Shown: positions 22,221 through 33,296 of the stretch, piece after piece
How the letters are laid out: each line of letters opens with the position of its first letter
How positions within the stretch are numbered: position 1 is the first letter of the stretch
Assembly: GCA_016584495.1 (NCBI GenBank)
Contig: WAID01000004.1
Span: forward strand, 3,224,001 to 3,288,000
Source: Celoporthe dispersa
Taxonomy: Eukaryota > Ascomycota > Sordariomycetes > Diaporthales > Cryphonectriaceae
DNA length: 64,000 nt
Direction of reading: 5' to 3'
Notes under the pieces: model-generated
Database searches by the model: none
What the model saw: only the letters and a program-made list of their open reading frames with translations
What the model was told of the DNA's origin: nothing
Position numbers and translations under genes: made by a program

Positions 22221-22247
22221 ATGAGGTGTTACAGACACACGCCATGA
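22221..22247 (+). promoter_or_regulatory. Upstream ORF overlapping the GH76 start
   Basis: An ATG at 22221 opens an eight-codon frame (MRCYRHTP) whose TGA stop overlaps the GH76 ATG at 22244 as ATGA. If the mRNA begins upstream, ribosomes would meet this frame first. It could lower or tune translation of the main frame. The encoded start MRC repeats the MRC of the main protein, hinting at a small local duplication. Confidence 0.4.
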
Positions 22248-23992
22248 GGTGCCTCACGATCATCTCAGCCTGGGCCACGGTGGCCTCGGCCGCTCTTGAC
22301 GTCGATCTGGACTCACCAGGTTCGCACATCCACCGAGCTCACTTCACACAAGAGATCATACAAACTGACAGGAGAAACCACCCAGACTCTATCAAGACCG
22401 CAGCAAAAGCCGTGGCCTCCAACCTGATGTCCTACTACAAGGGCGGCGACTACGGCCAGACCCCAGGCATCCTACCAGGCCCACCACCCGCAGGCGACTA
22501 CTACTGGTGGGAGGGAGGCGCCCTCTGGGGGCACGATGGTGGACTACTGGCACTGGACAGGCGACACGACCTGGAACCCCGTGACCCAGTCCTCGCTCCT
22601 CTTCCAGGCGGGCGCGCCGGACAACTCATACCAGCCCAACAACTGGACACTCTCCCTAGGAAATGACGACCAGGGGTTCTGGGGCATGAGCGCGATGCTG
22701 GCGGCGGAGAATAAGTTCCAGGACCCGCCTGCGACGGAGCCGGGCTGGCTGGCGCTCGCGCAGGCTGTCTTCAACACGCAGGCGGCGCCGGACCGACATG
22801 ACGATACGTGTGGTGGCGGGCTGCGGTGGCAGATCCCACCCACGAATGTCGGGTATGACTACAAGAACTCGATTGCCAACGGCATCTTCTTTAATCTCGG
22901 GGCGAGGCTGGCGCGATACACGGAGAACACGACATATGAAGACTGGGCGGTTAAGACGTGGGACTGGATGGAGGGCGTGGGGCTGGTCAGCGAGGACTAC
23001 AAGGTGTTTGACGGCGGTCACGTCGAGGACAACTGCACGACCATCGACAAGGTCCAATTCTCATACTGTGCCGCTGTCATCCTCGAGGGCACTGCCTTTA
23101 TGTACAACCATGTGAGTTGTGTCTTTTTTTTCTTTCTTTTTTTCTTTCTTTCTTTTTTTCTTTCTTTTTTTTTTTTTTTCTTTTCTTTTTTTTTCCTTTT
23201 CTTTTTTTTTTTTCCTTTTCTTTTTTTTTTTTCCTTTTCTTTTTTTTTTTTCCTTTTCTTTTTTTTTTTTTCCTTTTCTTTTTTTTTTTTCCTTTTCTTT
23301 GGCCATTCATCCAAAACCTCATGGAAATAAGTTGCTAATGAAGGAACACAAAAGACAAACGGCTCCGACATATGGCGTGAGCGACTCCAAGGCCTCGTCA
23401 ACACCACAATCTCCTGGTTCTTCCCCAACGGCACGGCAGTAGAACCCTCCTGCGAGCTGGCCGACAAGGTCACCTGCGACACCGACATGCTCTCCTTCAA
23501 GGGCTACCTGCACCGCTGGCTGGCCACGTCCACCCAGCTGGCCCCTATCGTGCGCGACCAGGTGCTCGCTACCCTGCGCACCAGCACCGCCGCCGCCGTG
23601 GGCAGCTGCACCGACGGCGTCGACAACGGCAACGGCGTGAGCACCGCGACGTGCGGGTTCCGGTGGACGACAGGGTCCTACGACGGCCAGACGGGCGCGG
23701 GCCAGCAGATGAACGTGCTCGGGGCGCTGACGAGTCTCCTCGTAGCCGTCGAGCCGGGGCAGGCGTCGGCGCCGGTGACCAACAGCACGGGAGGCACGAG
23801 CGTGGGGAACTACGGCGCGGGAAGCAATCCCAGCTCACACGGGGACGAGCTCGTGATCGGCGTCAAGGACAAGGCGGGCGCAGGGGTCATCACGGCGGTG
23901 TTGCTGCTGACGTTCATCCCGACGATGGCGTGGGCGAGCTCGGGATGGTCGGAGGGATCTCCTTTTTCCAGAGCCTGGGTTTTTATAAATAA
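22244..23992 (+). CDS. GH76 endo-1,6-alpha-mannanase, DCW1/DFG5-like, GPI type (frameshifts)
   Basis: Exons are 22244-22319, 22386-23111 and from 23355. A signal peptide (MRCLTIISAWATVASAALDV) is followed by the GH76 fold: YYWWEGGALWG, MVDYWHWTGDTTWNPV, GNDDQGFWGMSAMLAAE and NSIANGIFFNLGARLARYT. These cell-wall proteins process GPI mannoprotein glycans and link them to the wall. The G5 tract 22527-22531 has one base too many between GGALWG and MVDYW. The C-terminus has a Ser/Thr-rich part and a hydrophobic tail (AGAGVITAVLLLTFIPTMAW) fitting a GPI signal. In the frame as given the protein would run on to 24245 with an Arg-rich tail, into the neighbouring gene. One missing base near 23935-23955 would end it at 23992 with 479 residues, a usual length. 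That end is inference. Confidence 0.82.
23112..23354 (+). repeat. T-rich minisatellite filling intron 2 of the GH76 gene
   Basis: The intron begins GTGAGT, has a branch-like GCTAATG near 23333-23340 and ends AAAAG. Most of it (about 23122-23300) is T tracts broken by C or CC. Several near-identical units of about 21 nt, made of an eleven-to-twelve T run and CCTTTTCT, lie in tandem. At 243 nt it is longer than the other introns of this gene. Confidence 0.75.
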
Positions 23993-24165
23993 GGAAAGAC
24001 AGGGGGTGGGAGGGAGGGCGCTATCTCTTGTTGCAAGGGGAGTTCGAAGGCGTTTTACGGACAATGCGAGGTACCACTGCATACTGACTTGTAATATTGG
24101 CATTGGCTTCTTGTTTCCGGTTCTCTTGTGGCATAAAGAGAAGCATGGTGAGCGCCCGCTCACCC

Positions 24166-25124
24166 TCACCACGGCTGGGTCGCGCCCGAGCGGATCACCT
24201 TTCCGACACGATCGTCATGCTTCCCCTGGACAACGTCCCGGATAAACTCACCACCCACATGCGGCTCCAGCGCGCCCATCTTCCGCAGCGTCTCCTTGGG
24301 CACACCGCCCAGGTTCGTCGCCAGGAACCCAGGGCTGATAGCCCACACCTTGACCCCGTCGTTCCTCAGAAGCCGCACCCACTCCCGCATCAGCATGTTC
24401 AGCCCGGCCTTGGTGCTCCTGTAGCTGGTGATGGGGTTCAGGCCGAGATCCTTGGGCCAGCCCCCGGCCGGGCTCGCGTTCAGCCGCGGGAGGTGCTGCA
24501 TGTTGCCCCAGTTCTCCTCCTCCGTCTCCCACATGGAGCTCGTGCCGCTCGTGACGAACAGGAGCCTGGCGCCGTCGCTCTTGAGCAGCAGAGGCGCAGC
24601 GAGCGTGGTGAGGACGTGGGTCCCGCTGACGTTGGTGTCCCAGGAGGCGTTGAAAGCCTCGCGGATGGTCATGCGGCCGTCGCGGATGGCGCCGTCGAAG
24701 CCCGCGCCGGCGTTGTTGACGAGGGCGTCGAGGCGGCCGTATCTGGTGGTGATCTCGGCGATGGCGGCCTCGATGCTGGCGTCGGAGCTCATGTCGACCT
24801 GTAGGGGGGTGACGGCGGAGGCGGAGGCAGGGACCTCGGTCTGGAGCTGTTGGACGGCCTCCTGGCCTTTGCTGAGGGTGCGGGTGCCGAGGAGGATCTC
24901 GTAGGGGGTGGGTGAGGCGTAGAGGGCCTTGACGGCTTCGTAGCCCAGGCCGGTGTTTCCTTCGATGGCTGTTAGCATCATGTTTCCAGGTCATGAGCTG
25001 AACGATATCATCTCATCGGTGATTATGTCTAATAATCTCCATCATCAGGTTTTTTCTTTTTTCAAAAAAAAAAAAAGGCGTACGTACCACCTGTGACGAG
25101 AACGATCTTCTTTTCAGTTGCCAT
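24166..25124 (-). CDS. Short-chain dehydrogenase/reductase
   Basis: Exon 1 is 25088-25124 (MATEKKIVLVTG) and exon 2 is 24166-24959, giving 276 residues. The 128-nt intron starts GTACGT, has a GCTAAC branch point, and its acceptor is best placed at CGAAG. This splice yields VTGGNTGLGYE, the TGxxxGxG cofactor motif; the nearer CAG directly after the branch point would spoil it. Further SDR motifs are LVNNAG, Ser150 in FVTSGTS, and Tyr192 and Lys196 in SYRSTK. SDRs use NAD(P)H to reduce or oxidise small carbonyl or alcohol substrates; the substrate cannot be told. The gene is convergent with the GH76 gene and may overlap its 3' end. Confidence 0.88.
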
Positions 25125-26214
25125 GTTGAATGAGACAGTCTCTACAATTGAAGTTAGGAGCTCAAAACAGCCTCTGATGGATGGTCGAACTCCCCTCTTG
25201 ATCTGATGTGTTGGCGAGAAAAGACTATTGGCTATATATATGGACAGAGTTGCTGGTTGGCGTCAAATAATATCCAACACAGCGACTTATTAATCAGGTC
25301 TGGACCATGGCCCAGCAAATCTAACCTCGCGCTTCCAGCCAGTCCTTACGACCGGGAACAATTTACTTGAGCTACTGTAGGACTGGCGCTGGGGGCCTAA
25401 ACCCGAATCAAAGCGGGAAACACCGTTCGCACAGTCGTACTTGCTTTACAAAGACAAAGAGAGAAGAGAAAAAAAATCACACAGCGTTGACGTAACCCCT
25501 TCTTAAGTCCGACGCAAAACACGAAGGAGCATCCCAGCCTCCAAAATCCGAGGAAACCCGTCGTCTGTCCTCGGCGTCTGAAACTCGACGGAGAAAGAGG
25601 AGAACCACAAGCGGAAGGATTTAAATAAGTAAGTAAGGTCTGGCTCTCCTCCGCCTCACCTCCGATACTGCCTTAGACCCGGTGGGCAGGCCAGGAAGGA
25701 GCAACCCGGCCCACAGTGCGTGCCAGGGGATTTCGCCAGGAGCTAGCCTGACTAGAGAGGGCCTTTCCTTCCTCATCAAGATCATCATCAACAAACAGCA
25801 AGGAATCCCATCCTTGCTGCCCCGAGCAGTCATCCTACCTGCAACCCTCTCCCGTGAGGACATGAGCGGCTCGAGGAGCATGTCTCTCTTTGGTGTCGAG
25901 CAAGCTCGCTGCCGTGGGAAGTCAGATCATGGAACGATGTGTAGGTGATTCGTGGTGAGTTGGATTTGTTTGCTTCAGCTCACTCTATATCTCGCGCGTC
26001 CCTCGGTTTCTCGACAGGACCAATATGTACAGGACCAATATTTACAAAAGGAGGATATAAATATATATAAAATTAAGGAAATAATGACATTATAATGTCC
26101 TATAGAGTCCACATCGTCATCAACCAACCAACCCACCAGCGAGTGATACTCCGACGACAATCACCTCGTGTCACACACCCCAAGACGACCACACTCTTCC
26201 GCCCACCACTTCCC
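25125..26214. other. Intergenic region
   Basis: About 1.1 kb between the SDR start and the GPI protein stop. An A-rich tract lies at 25460-25480, and AT-rich DNA with TATATAAA-like strings at about 26055-26072. There is no convincing gene. Confidence 0.4.
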
Positions 26215-28538
26215 TTACAGCAGGGCGACGAAGAGGGGAGCAGCCGCAGCCAGCAGGCCGAACCCGACCTTGCCGGCTCCAGCAGTGACGATACCGCTGG
26301 GCGCAGACTGGGGGATGGGCGAGCTCGAGGAGGTCTGGGCAGCCGCGGGGCCAGTGGCGACGGGCACAGGCGCGCCAGTGTAGGCACCAGAGGCAGTGGG
26401 GCGCACGGAAGCAGGGCGGGGGACGGTGCCGTTGTTGGCGGCCGGGCGGGGGATGAAGCCGCTGGGGGCAGCGGCGCCAGCAGAGGAGAAGGCGGGCACG
26501 GCGCTGGTGGCGTAGGGAGCGGCGGAGGCGCTGAAGGCACCGGCGGCGGAGGACACGGCGGCGGAGGACACGGCAGCGGCGGCGGAGGTGGCGACGGCCG
26601 GGGTGGCGGCAGCGGGGGTGGCGGTCACGGTCACGGTGGGAGCCGGGGTGGTCACGCTAGCGGGGATGGTGATGGTGGAGGTGGAGGGCGTGGCGCAGGG
26701 GGTCATGCTGACGGTGCTGGTCATGCTGGGGATGGAGACGCTGGCCACGGACGAGGTCTCGCCGGCGACGGGCGAGGAGCCGCCGGTGGAGGCACTGATG
26801 AGGGTGGCAGTGGTGGTGACGCCAGAGCCGGCGCCGGGAACGACCGAGGTGGCACCAGCGACGGGAACGCTGGGGATCTCAGCAGAGGACTCGGCAGAAG
26901 GAGAAGACCCGGCGACAGAGGTGGCCAGGGTGGTGGGCACGGCGGCGGAGCCGGAGCCGGCAGCGGTGGCGGAACCCTTGCCCTCGGTGGCGGTGACGGG
27001 GCAGATGGTGGTGTAGCTCTCGACGACCGAGGTGACGATCTGCTGGGTGTAGGTGTTGGGGCAGTTGGTCACGGACGCGGCGCAGCTGGTGATGGTGTAG
27101 GTGTGGGTCTCGACGACGGTGCTGGTGGTCATGCCGCTGGGGAGGCTGGTGGTCGCGCTGGCACCGATGGCGCCGTTGGCAGAGGTGGCGACGGGGGAAG
27201 AACCAGAGGCAGAGTCAGAGCCCGAGTCGGAACCGGAACCGGAGCCGGAGGATCCAGAGCCAGAGCCAGAGGCAGAGGAGCCAGAGTCAGAGCCGGAGGA
27301 CGAGGAGCCAGACGAGGAGCCGCTGCCAGAGCCGGTGGAGCCGGAGGCGGAGCCAGAGGCAGAGCCGGAGGTGGAGGCAGGGAGCGAGGCGGAGACGGAG
27401 GTAGACGAGCCAGAGCCGCTGCTGCTGGAGCCAGAGCCCACGGCAGTGCCGGACCTCCAAGGCCAGGACTCACCGCTTCCCTCGCCGATGGAGACGGTGA
27501 CGGTCTCGGTGGCGGCAGTAGCCAGGGTGACGATGACAGAGGGGGCCAGGGACAGGTCCAGCTCGCCGATCTCGACGTCCACCTCGACCATGACACCAGC
27601 GGTGAGGGCAAAGGCGTCGGAGGCAGAGCAGCTGACGCCGGCCTCGGAGCCCTGGGAGAAGGTGGTGGTGTACTCGAACAGGTTGGCCCAGAGGGCAACC
27701 TCGCAGCCGGCACCCAGGTCGAGGCCGATGATGTCGATGTCGGCGGAGATGCCCAGGCCGGCGCGCAGGCGGAGGGCGACGCTCAGGTCGATGTCCTCCT
27801 CGAGCGAGATGAAGGAGCCCATGGACTGGGGCAGGGACTCGACCAGCAGGCCGGTGAGGTCCTGCTTGACAATCTCCTTGCTGAGGATGTCAATCTCGAT
27901 GTAGCAGCCCTCGGGGAACTGCACGTTGAAGATGGTGTCGAGGTCGATGGCGGCAGAGACGGAGAAGACGAGGTCCAGGGCGATGCCGACGTCGATGTCG
28001 ATCTCGGCCAGGCTGGGCACGCCCAGGGACAGGTCCAGGTCCGAGAACAGGTTCACGGACTCGGCGACGCCGGCAGTGGCATCGAGGGCCACCCGGAGGT
28101 AGGCCTGGACACCGCCCAGGTCCACCTTGACCGTGGGGGCGAGGGAGGAAGTCGTCGCCGCAGGTCAGGTCGATCGAACCGGCCAGGGCAGCCTCAGAGA
28201 GGGCAATACCCAGGTTGATGGCCTCGGCAGCCTCGGTAGCAGCAGCAACGACACTGTGGAGGATGACAGGTTAGCCCAACAGCTCCTGGCTAGCGAGGTT
28301 TTCCCTTTTTTTTTTAAAAAAAAAAGAAGAAGAAATAAAAGGTGCCGGTCAAGACCTACCCGCTGTACAGGACCTTGTCCTCCCACGACCTGGAGAGGTC
28401 ATAGCTGCAGACGTCCGAGGAGGACCGGGCCTGGTTCTCCTCAGACTTGCGGACGACCTCCAGGGGCTGGAGGGCTGGGGTCGCCTCGACGGCAAGACCA
28501 AAGAGACCCAAGAGGGCCCCGTATTGGGAGAGATGCAT
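26215..28538 (-). CDS. Ser/Gly-rich GPI-anchored cell-wall protein (one-base frameshift)
   Basis: Exon 1 (28360-28538) starts with a signal peptide, MHLSQYGALLGLFGLAVEAT. The intron at 28254-28359 (GTAGGT...CACAG) contains a perfect T10A10 palindrome. Exon 2 encodes repeated aliphatic/Asp segments (SVNLFSDLDLSLGV and alike), then a long SGS-type stalk. After that comes the fungal wall motif TYTITSCAASVTNCPNTYT with VVESYTTICPV, an Ala/Ser/Pro/Thr-rich region and a hydrophobic C-terminus (AGKVGFGLLAAAAPLFVALL), as in GPI proteins. One base too many near 28140-28153 separates TCGDDF from APTVKVDLGGV; corrected, the protein has 738 residues. It probably sits in the cell wall. An adhesin-like role is only inference. 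Confidence 0.75.
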
Positions 28539-30922
28539 ATTTATTAGGGGGGGGGATGTGTTCAAAAGAATGACTGCTGCAACAAAAGGCAGGGGAAAGA
28601 GGAGACTGGGCCGCGAAAAGGAATGACGGCCGCCGAAAAACAACACAATTCAACTACTAGGGAATCAACGAGTGACTGTAGGAAAGTGAAGTCCTTGGGT
28701 TGAAGAAGGGGGAAAAAAGAAAGCTCACTGAGGGAAGAACTTGTTGACTATTTAACAACCGACCAGATCCTTCATGTCTACCGTAGACGGTTGACTCCAA
28801 TAGCTCAGGGATAGGTGGACTGCAGGCGACCTCCATAGGCTCCATCTGAGCCCACTGCCGTGGCCATAATACGATCTACAATATTATCCTAGCTCGATTA
28901 TTACCTCGTCGCTACTCCAGGTGGGTCTCCACGGCAGATCAAACCTGTAAGTCTCCCAATTCTCTACGGATTGTCTTATTGAAAGGGTTGTGATGAACAT
29001 CTAGACTACCATAGTATCTGCTCCCACAACCTGTCTTCAGCTTGATCCTCTTGACAGTCACCTAACATAACAACGTGCCTTTTTGTTAGAACAGGTTGTG
29101 AGGTCTCGTGTGAGGTCTCGTCGGGAGGACCAGGCTTCATTGCAAAAACTACGTAGTAATTTGGGGGCCACAATTTGAGGACCAAGACTAAACAATCGAG
29201 GGCGTCTCGAGCGTCCATACAAAGTCATCATGCTCGCCCTGTCCGAGGGTACCGCCCTTGTGGCCCAGCATCTACAAGTCGGTCAGCACGAAGAGAAAGG
29301 AGGATTTGCAATGAGGTTGACGATCTAAATCTCAGGGGGGTCACCCCTGGCACACAACCGAGCGGGCCGTAGAGGGGATGGAGTGCCATCCGCTGGTGAG
29401 GAGGATTGTGAACCAATTCCCCTTTGTTGCCCCCCCCCCCCCCTTGGACGGCAGTATGCTTACTACTCCACATCCACGCGCGCTCGTAAAGGTGGCGCTG
29501 GGTCAGTGTGTTGTGCTTGTGATCCCATTGCGGAAATAACCATCCCAAGTGGTCGAGCAGAGAGATGAGGGCTCTGGGGATCGTCGCCTAAACAGGGAAC
29601 TGGGGCCTGGACTGGCCCCTGATTCGGTACCGAGTTGCCCGCTCATACCTGCGCTCTGGCCGTTGGGACGAGGGGGCCACTCAGCCAGGCCTGGGCATTC
29701 AGAGCCAGCGCGCTCCCCCCGCGGGGCGCGGATAATTAATCACATATTTACTATCGTACTATGTCGTACGTGTTTAGGTAGTACTACATCGTATATGCCA
29801 GAGCAATTCTTTTTGGAGGTAATTCGCCCGGGAGAGTTTATCTAGCGAAAAGTCTCGTGAAACTCTGGAGGCTTTCTGAGATTGTGCCTGAGCAATGTAA
29901 AATCACTCGGGTCTGGGTCTGAGAGAGACAGAGAGAAGAAAGAGTTTTCTTCCTCCGGTTGTCCTTTTCTTTTCTTAAAAAGTAAACACATGATTTTAAA
30001 AAGAAAGTGATAATAATACCAAGAGACAAGACAGATGAGGCGGCTGTGCAGCAGGTAAATGCGGTCAGAAATCAGGTAACTGCCTCGAGTGTGGGAAGAC
30101 GCTCGGTCGTGGGCAGAAAGTATGGCCTGCCCCAGGGGGTCCACATGCTGGACACGGGAGCTCACGCAGTGAAGACATCTCGTGCTACACATTGGGAAAT
30201 GAATGCCCACCCCTGGCATGAGCGCCCATGGATGGTCAGCTTGTCTACCACAAACCGTGGTGCACTTAACTAGTGAAACACGATAGCAAGAGCAGCCATC
30301 CATGCAAGCAACCCCAGGTTTGACTCTATACGATCGTGTTGCTAAGATTGAACATGCTTACCAAGAAAGCAGGCAGTACGGGTAGTTTACTTGGTAGGTG
30401 AGCCTGACTCTTGGGGGGGGGGGGAATTGAGGTTCTCATCACGTCGGCATCCCCTGCTCTCCATGCAACGAACACCAGAGAAGAAGGACAAGACGAGTCT
30501 GCCAGCTTGACAGGTTTCATACCTTGGCCAGCTCGCTTTCCGTCGAGAAGCCCCCCCCCCCCCAAAAAAGTTAGACTTGTTAAGGTCAAGACACGTTCTT
30601 GCATGGCCACTGCGAAGGCAAACGGGGCAGCTGCCAGCGCAAGCAGGGGAGCAGAAGCAGGGGACAGAGCAACCAGCCACCTGTTAGCGACACTAACAGT
30701 CGAACCTCAAGATCAATGTGTGGGTGTGATAGGGCCGTTACTACACTAGCTACCCCTCATCCCTTGGTGGTAATTGCCCTTTCTGCAGACCGCCTTGGGC
30801 AGACCGCCCTTGGGCAGACAACACGAAAAATTGGGGCCAGCATCCCCACCCCAACATCTCCACCCCAACACGAATCGTGAAATACGCAAGCTGCCAGGCT
30901 CGCAGAGATTAGATCTGGCGAC
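28539..30922. other. Long intergenic region with mononucleotide tracts
   Basis: About 2.4 kb without a convincing gene on either strand. It holds a run of about 14 C near 29431-29444, a run of about 12 G near 30413-30424 and another run of about 14 C near 30550-30563. A short tandem repeat of a GGGCAGACCGCCCTT-type unit lies at about 30785-30821, just upstream of the F-box/ankyrin gene. Such tracts are common assembly trouble spots. Confidence 0.5.
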
Positions 30923-32569
30923 ATGTCCGATTCCCCTCCGCACATCTCGCTCGTCGGGACGTTTCCCACGGAGCTCCTCTTCAAGATCTTACTCGACCAG
31001 CCATTCAGCCCCCGCGAGCGAGCCACCATCAGCCGGACCTGCCGTCGCTTTTTCGACATCCTCAACCCCGCATTATACGCCTGGGCTATTCGACATGACA
31101 GGTCGTCCTGCGTCTTCTGGGCTGCCAAGCATGGGCGTGTGGGCACCCTCCAGCGTGCCCTCGAGGCCGGGGCCAACATGCGCATGCCGGGCCGGCTGCC
31201 CGGCGAGAAAGACCGGGCTGGAGGCCGCCCTCTGCACAGAGACGCGAGATACACGCCCCTCCACATGGCCGCCAAGTACGGACAGCAGGAGGCCGCCCAG
31301 TGGTTGATCGATCACGGCGCCAATGTCAACGCTGAGAGTCTTCATTTCTGCGATGGTCCGCTTGGCGACCTGCCGAAGCGTCCAGAGGAATGGGAGCCCG
31401 GCTGGACGCCCCTGTATGCGGCTATCGCCCACGGCCACGCCGCGACGGCAAAGCTGCTGCTGGATATGAAGGCGACAGCCACAAACATACCGAAATACGG
31501 GATAAGTGTGAACCTGTCGGTCCTTCACGCCGCAGCTGCCTGTACCCAGCCCTCCGTCATAGACATGCTATCCAGCTCGTCCGGGAACCTCGACATCCAC
31601 GAGCGAGACCACCGAGGCAACACGGCCCTGCACTACGCTTCCTACTACTTGATAGTCGAAGATGAACACCAGGAACGCTTCCGTGCGACAATCACGGCCC
31701 TGCTCTCTCTCGGCGCCCCCATCGAGGCGGTCAACACCAAGAAGGAGACCCCGCTGCTGTATGCATGTCTGAGAGGGAACTTCGGCGCCGCCACGGTGCT
31801 CGTGCACGCCGGGGCGAACCCGAGAGCGAAAGTCCCCTTCGAAATGCCAGGAAGGTTGCTCGTGCTCGTGACCGTGACCGTACCGCCTCTATACCTCGCC
31901 ACTTTGTCGTCAAGAAAAATAAGCCGGATTCGTCTCCGTTTCTCCTCGGCAGGCGGGCTCAAGTGGGAGGCCCACCGCGCCAAACTGATATCTGCCCTCA
32001 AGAACGCTAAAGTCAAGGTCAACGAGCCCCTGGCGCTCATCGATTCTGCCAGCCCAATGCCCCTGCTGCACCTTGCATGCCTCGACGACGACGCCTTCGC
32101 CGCGTCTGTCCTCCTCAATGTCGCCGGCGCCGATGTCAACGCGCTGGATGCCAAGAGACGGAACACCTTAGTGGCGTACATCCGCTTCTTTGGCCAGATG
32201 GCTCCAATCAACGAAGATTCTCGGCGCGTCGGCAGCACCGACGTCATAAACATGTTGATGGCGCGCGGCGCCAGACTGGATATCGCCGACAACACCGGCC
32301 GTGATGCTCTCAAGCATCTTATAGACTTTGCTTCCGACCGAGCAGTCTCGGGAGACTTGCTGGCGTTCGTGCTGCAGCCGGGAAGCGGCGCAAACGTCTC
32401 CAGACGTCGTTTCGAAGAAGCTATCAAGGCCATTTCTATTCCCAAGATGAGTGATTCCTCGAGGAGGCGTCCGCAGTGGGAAGTGAACCTGTTGGGAGCC
32501 GTGGAGGCACTTAATTATTTCAAGGCAGAATATTGGGGTGAGCGGAGCAGGGCGAACATTGCTGGCTAG
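30923..32569 (+). CDS. F-box and ankyrin-repeat protein
   Basis: A single exon encodes 548 residues. The N-terminus (residues about 10-55, FPTELLFKILLDQPFSPRER and ISRTCRRFFDILNPALY) fits an F-box, the Skp1-binding part of SCF ubiquitin ligases. Ankyrin units follow: RYTPLHMAAKYGQQEAAQWL, GWTPLYAAIAHGHAATAKLL, NTALHYASYY, KKETPLLYACLRGNFGAATV and PLLHLACLDDDAFAASVLL. Between repeats there are insertions, for example GRLLVLVTVTVPPLYLATLS, that do not fit the repeat and could include an unspliced segment. It probably selects a substrate for ubiquitination; the target is unknown. It is convergent with the HET gene at 33297. Confidence 0.82.
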   Translation: MSDSPPHISLVGTFPTELLFKILLDQPFSPRERATISRTCRRFFDILNPALYAWAIRHDRSSCVFWAAKHGRVGTLQRALEAGANMRMPGRLPGEKDRAGGRPLHRDARYTPLHMAAKYGQQEAAQWLIDHGANVNAESLHFCDGPLGDLPKRPEEWEPGWTPLYAAIAHGHAATAKLLLDMKATATNIPKYGISVNLSVLHAAAACTQPSVIDMLSSSSGNLDIHERDHRGNTALHYASYYLIVEDEHQERFRATITALLSLGAPIEAVNTKKETPLLYACLRGNFGAATVLVHAGANPRAKVPFEMPGRLLVLVTVTVPPLYLATLSSRKISRIRLRFSSAGGLKWEAHRAKLISALKNAKVKVNEPLALIDSASPMPLLHLACLDDDAFAASVLLNVAGADVNALDAKRRNTLVAYIRFFGQMAPINEDSRRVGSTDVINMLMARGARLDIADNTGRDALKHLIDFASDRAVSGDLLAFVLQPGSGANVSRRRFEEAIKAISIPKMSDSSRRRPQWEVNLLGAVEALNYFKAEYWGERSRANIAG

Positions 32570-33296
32570 CACAGTGATCTCTATCAGGCAATCACGACTT
32601 GGGGGTAGCGTTGCAGGGTCGACGGAGCTGGGATATATGTCCACAGTGGGCAGTGATGAGAAAAAGATTTGAAGGAAACGGGTGTCTCTTTTTTTACCCC
32701 TCTCTCTTCTCTTCAAACATTTTACCGTCTTAGCGATTAAGGCGCAGGGCGCCACTTGGTTTAGGCATACCCGGATCTTTCTTGTATTAGATGGCCTATT
32801 TGTGTGCATGACTTATGATTAGCAAAAATCACGTTACTTCACCACGGGACTGCTTCCGTGAAATCAATGAGACATCAAATCAGCGATTTATAATTGACAG
32901 GAATAAAAAAAAAAATAGAGGCAAGGGGTGGCTCTTCTTTTGTATTATAGCAATGTCGAAATGACCTCTAGCTTGCAGGGCCACAAGCCACAGGGGTGAA
33001 GGCATCTCGTCGTCCCAAGTTGTCCTTGGGCGCGTCAAAATCTGGCCTTGGTGCCCGGGAGCGCCTTTCAAGATTCCCACCATGGCGACGCCATCATACC
33101 TCAGCCACCCACTCTGTCTCGCCACTGACCGTACATCACGGCCGAAATTTCCCCGGGGTAATTAATGCTCATATGGTCTGTGGGTATAGACTTAGGCTGA
33201 AAGTGCTACTTTCACTCTCGGGGTGTGTACATTTGAATGCGCAGGCTGGGCTGCTCGAATTCCTATGATCTATGAATACTCGACAGCCCGAGCTTG
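32570..33296. other. Convergent spacer
   Basis: About 730 bp between the 3' ends of the ankyrin and HET genes. Short T-rich and A-rich tracts occur at 32688-32696 and 32905-32916. There is no gene. Confidence 0.45.

Noticed and set aside
23061..23500. Poly-Lys and poly-Phe frames on both strands
   Set aside because: Produced entirely by the T-rich intron repeat.
26095..28218. 707-codon plus-strand frame opposite the GPI protein gene
   Set aside because: It is almost only Gly, Ala, Asp and Arg, the mirror of Ser/Ala/Thr/Gly codons on the other strand. The minus strand has a signal peptide, an intron and a wall-protein motif.
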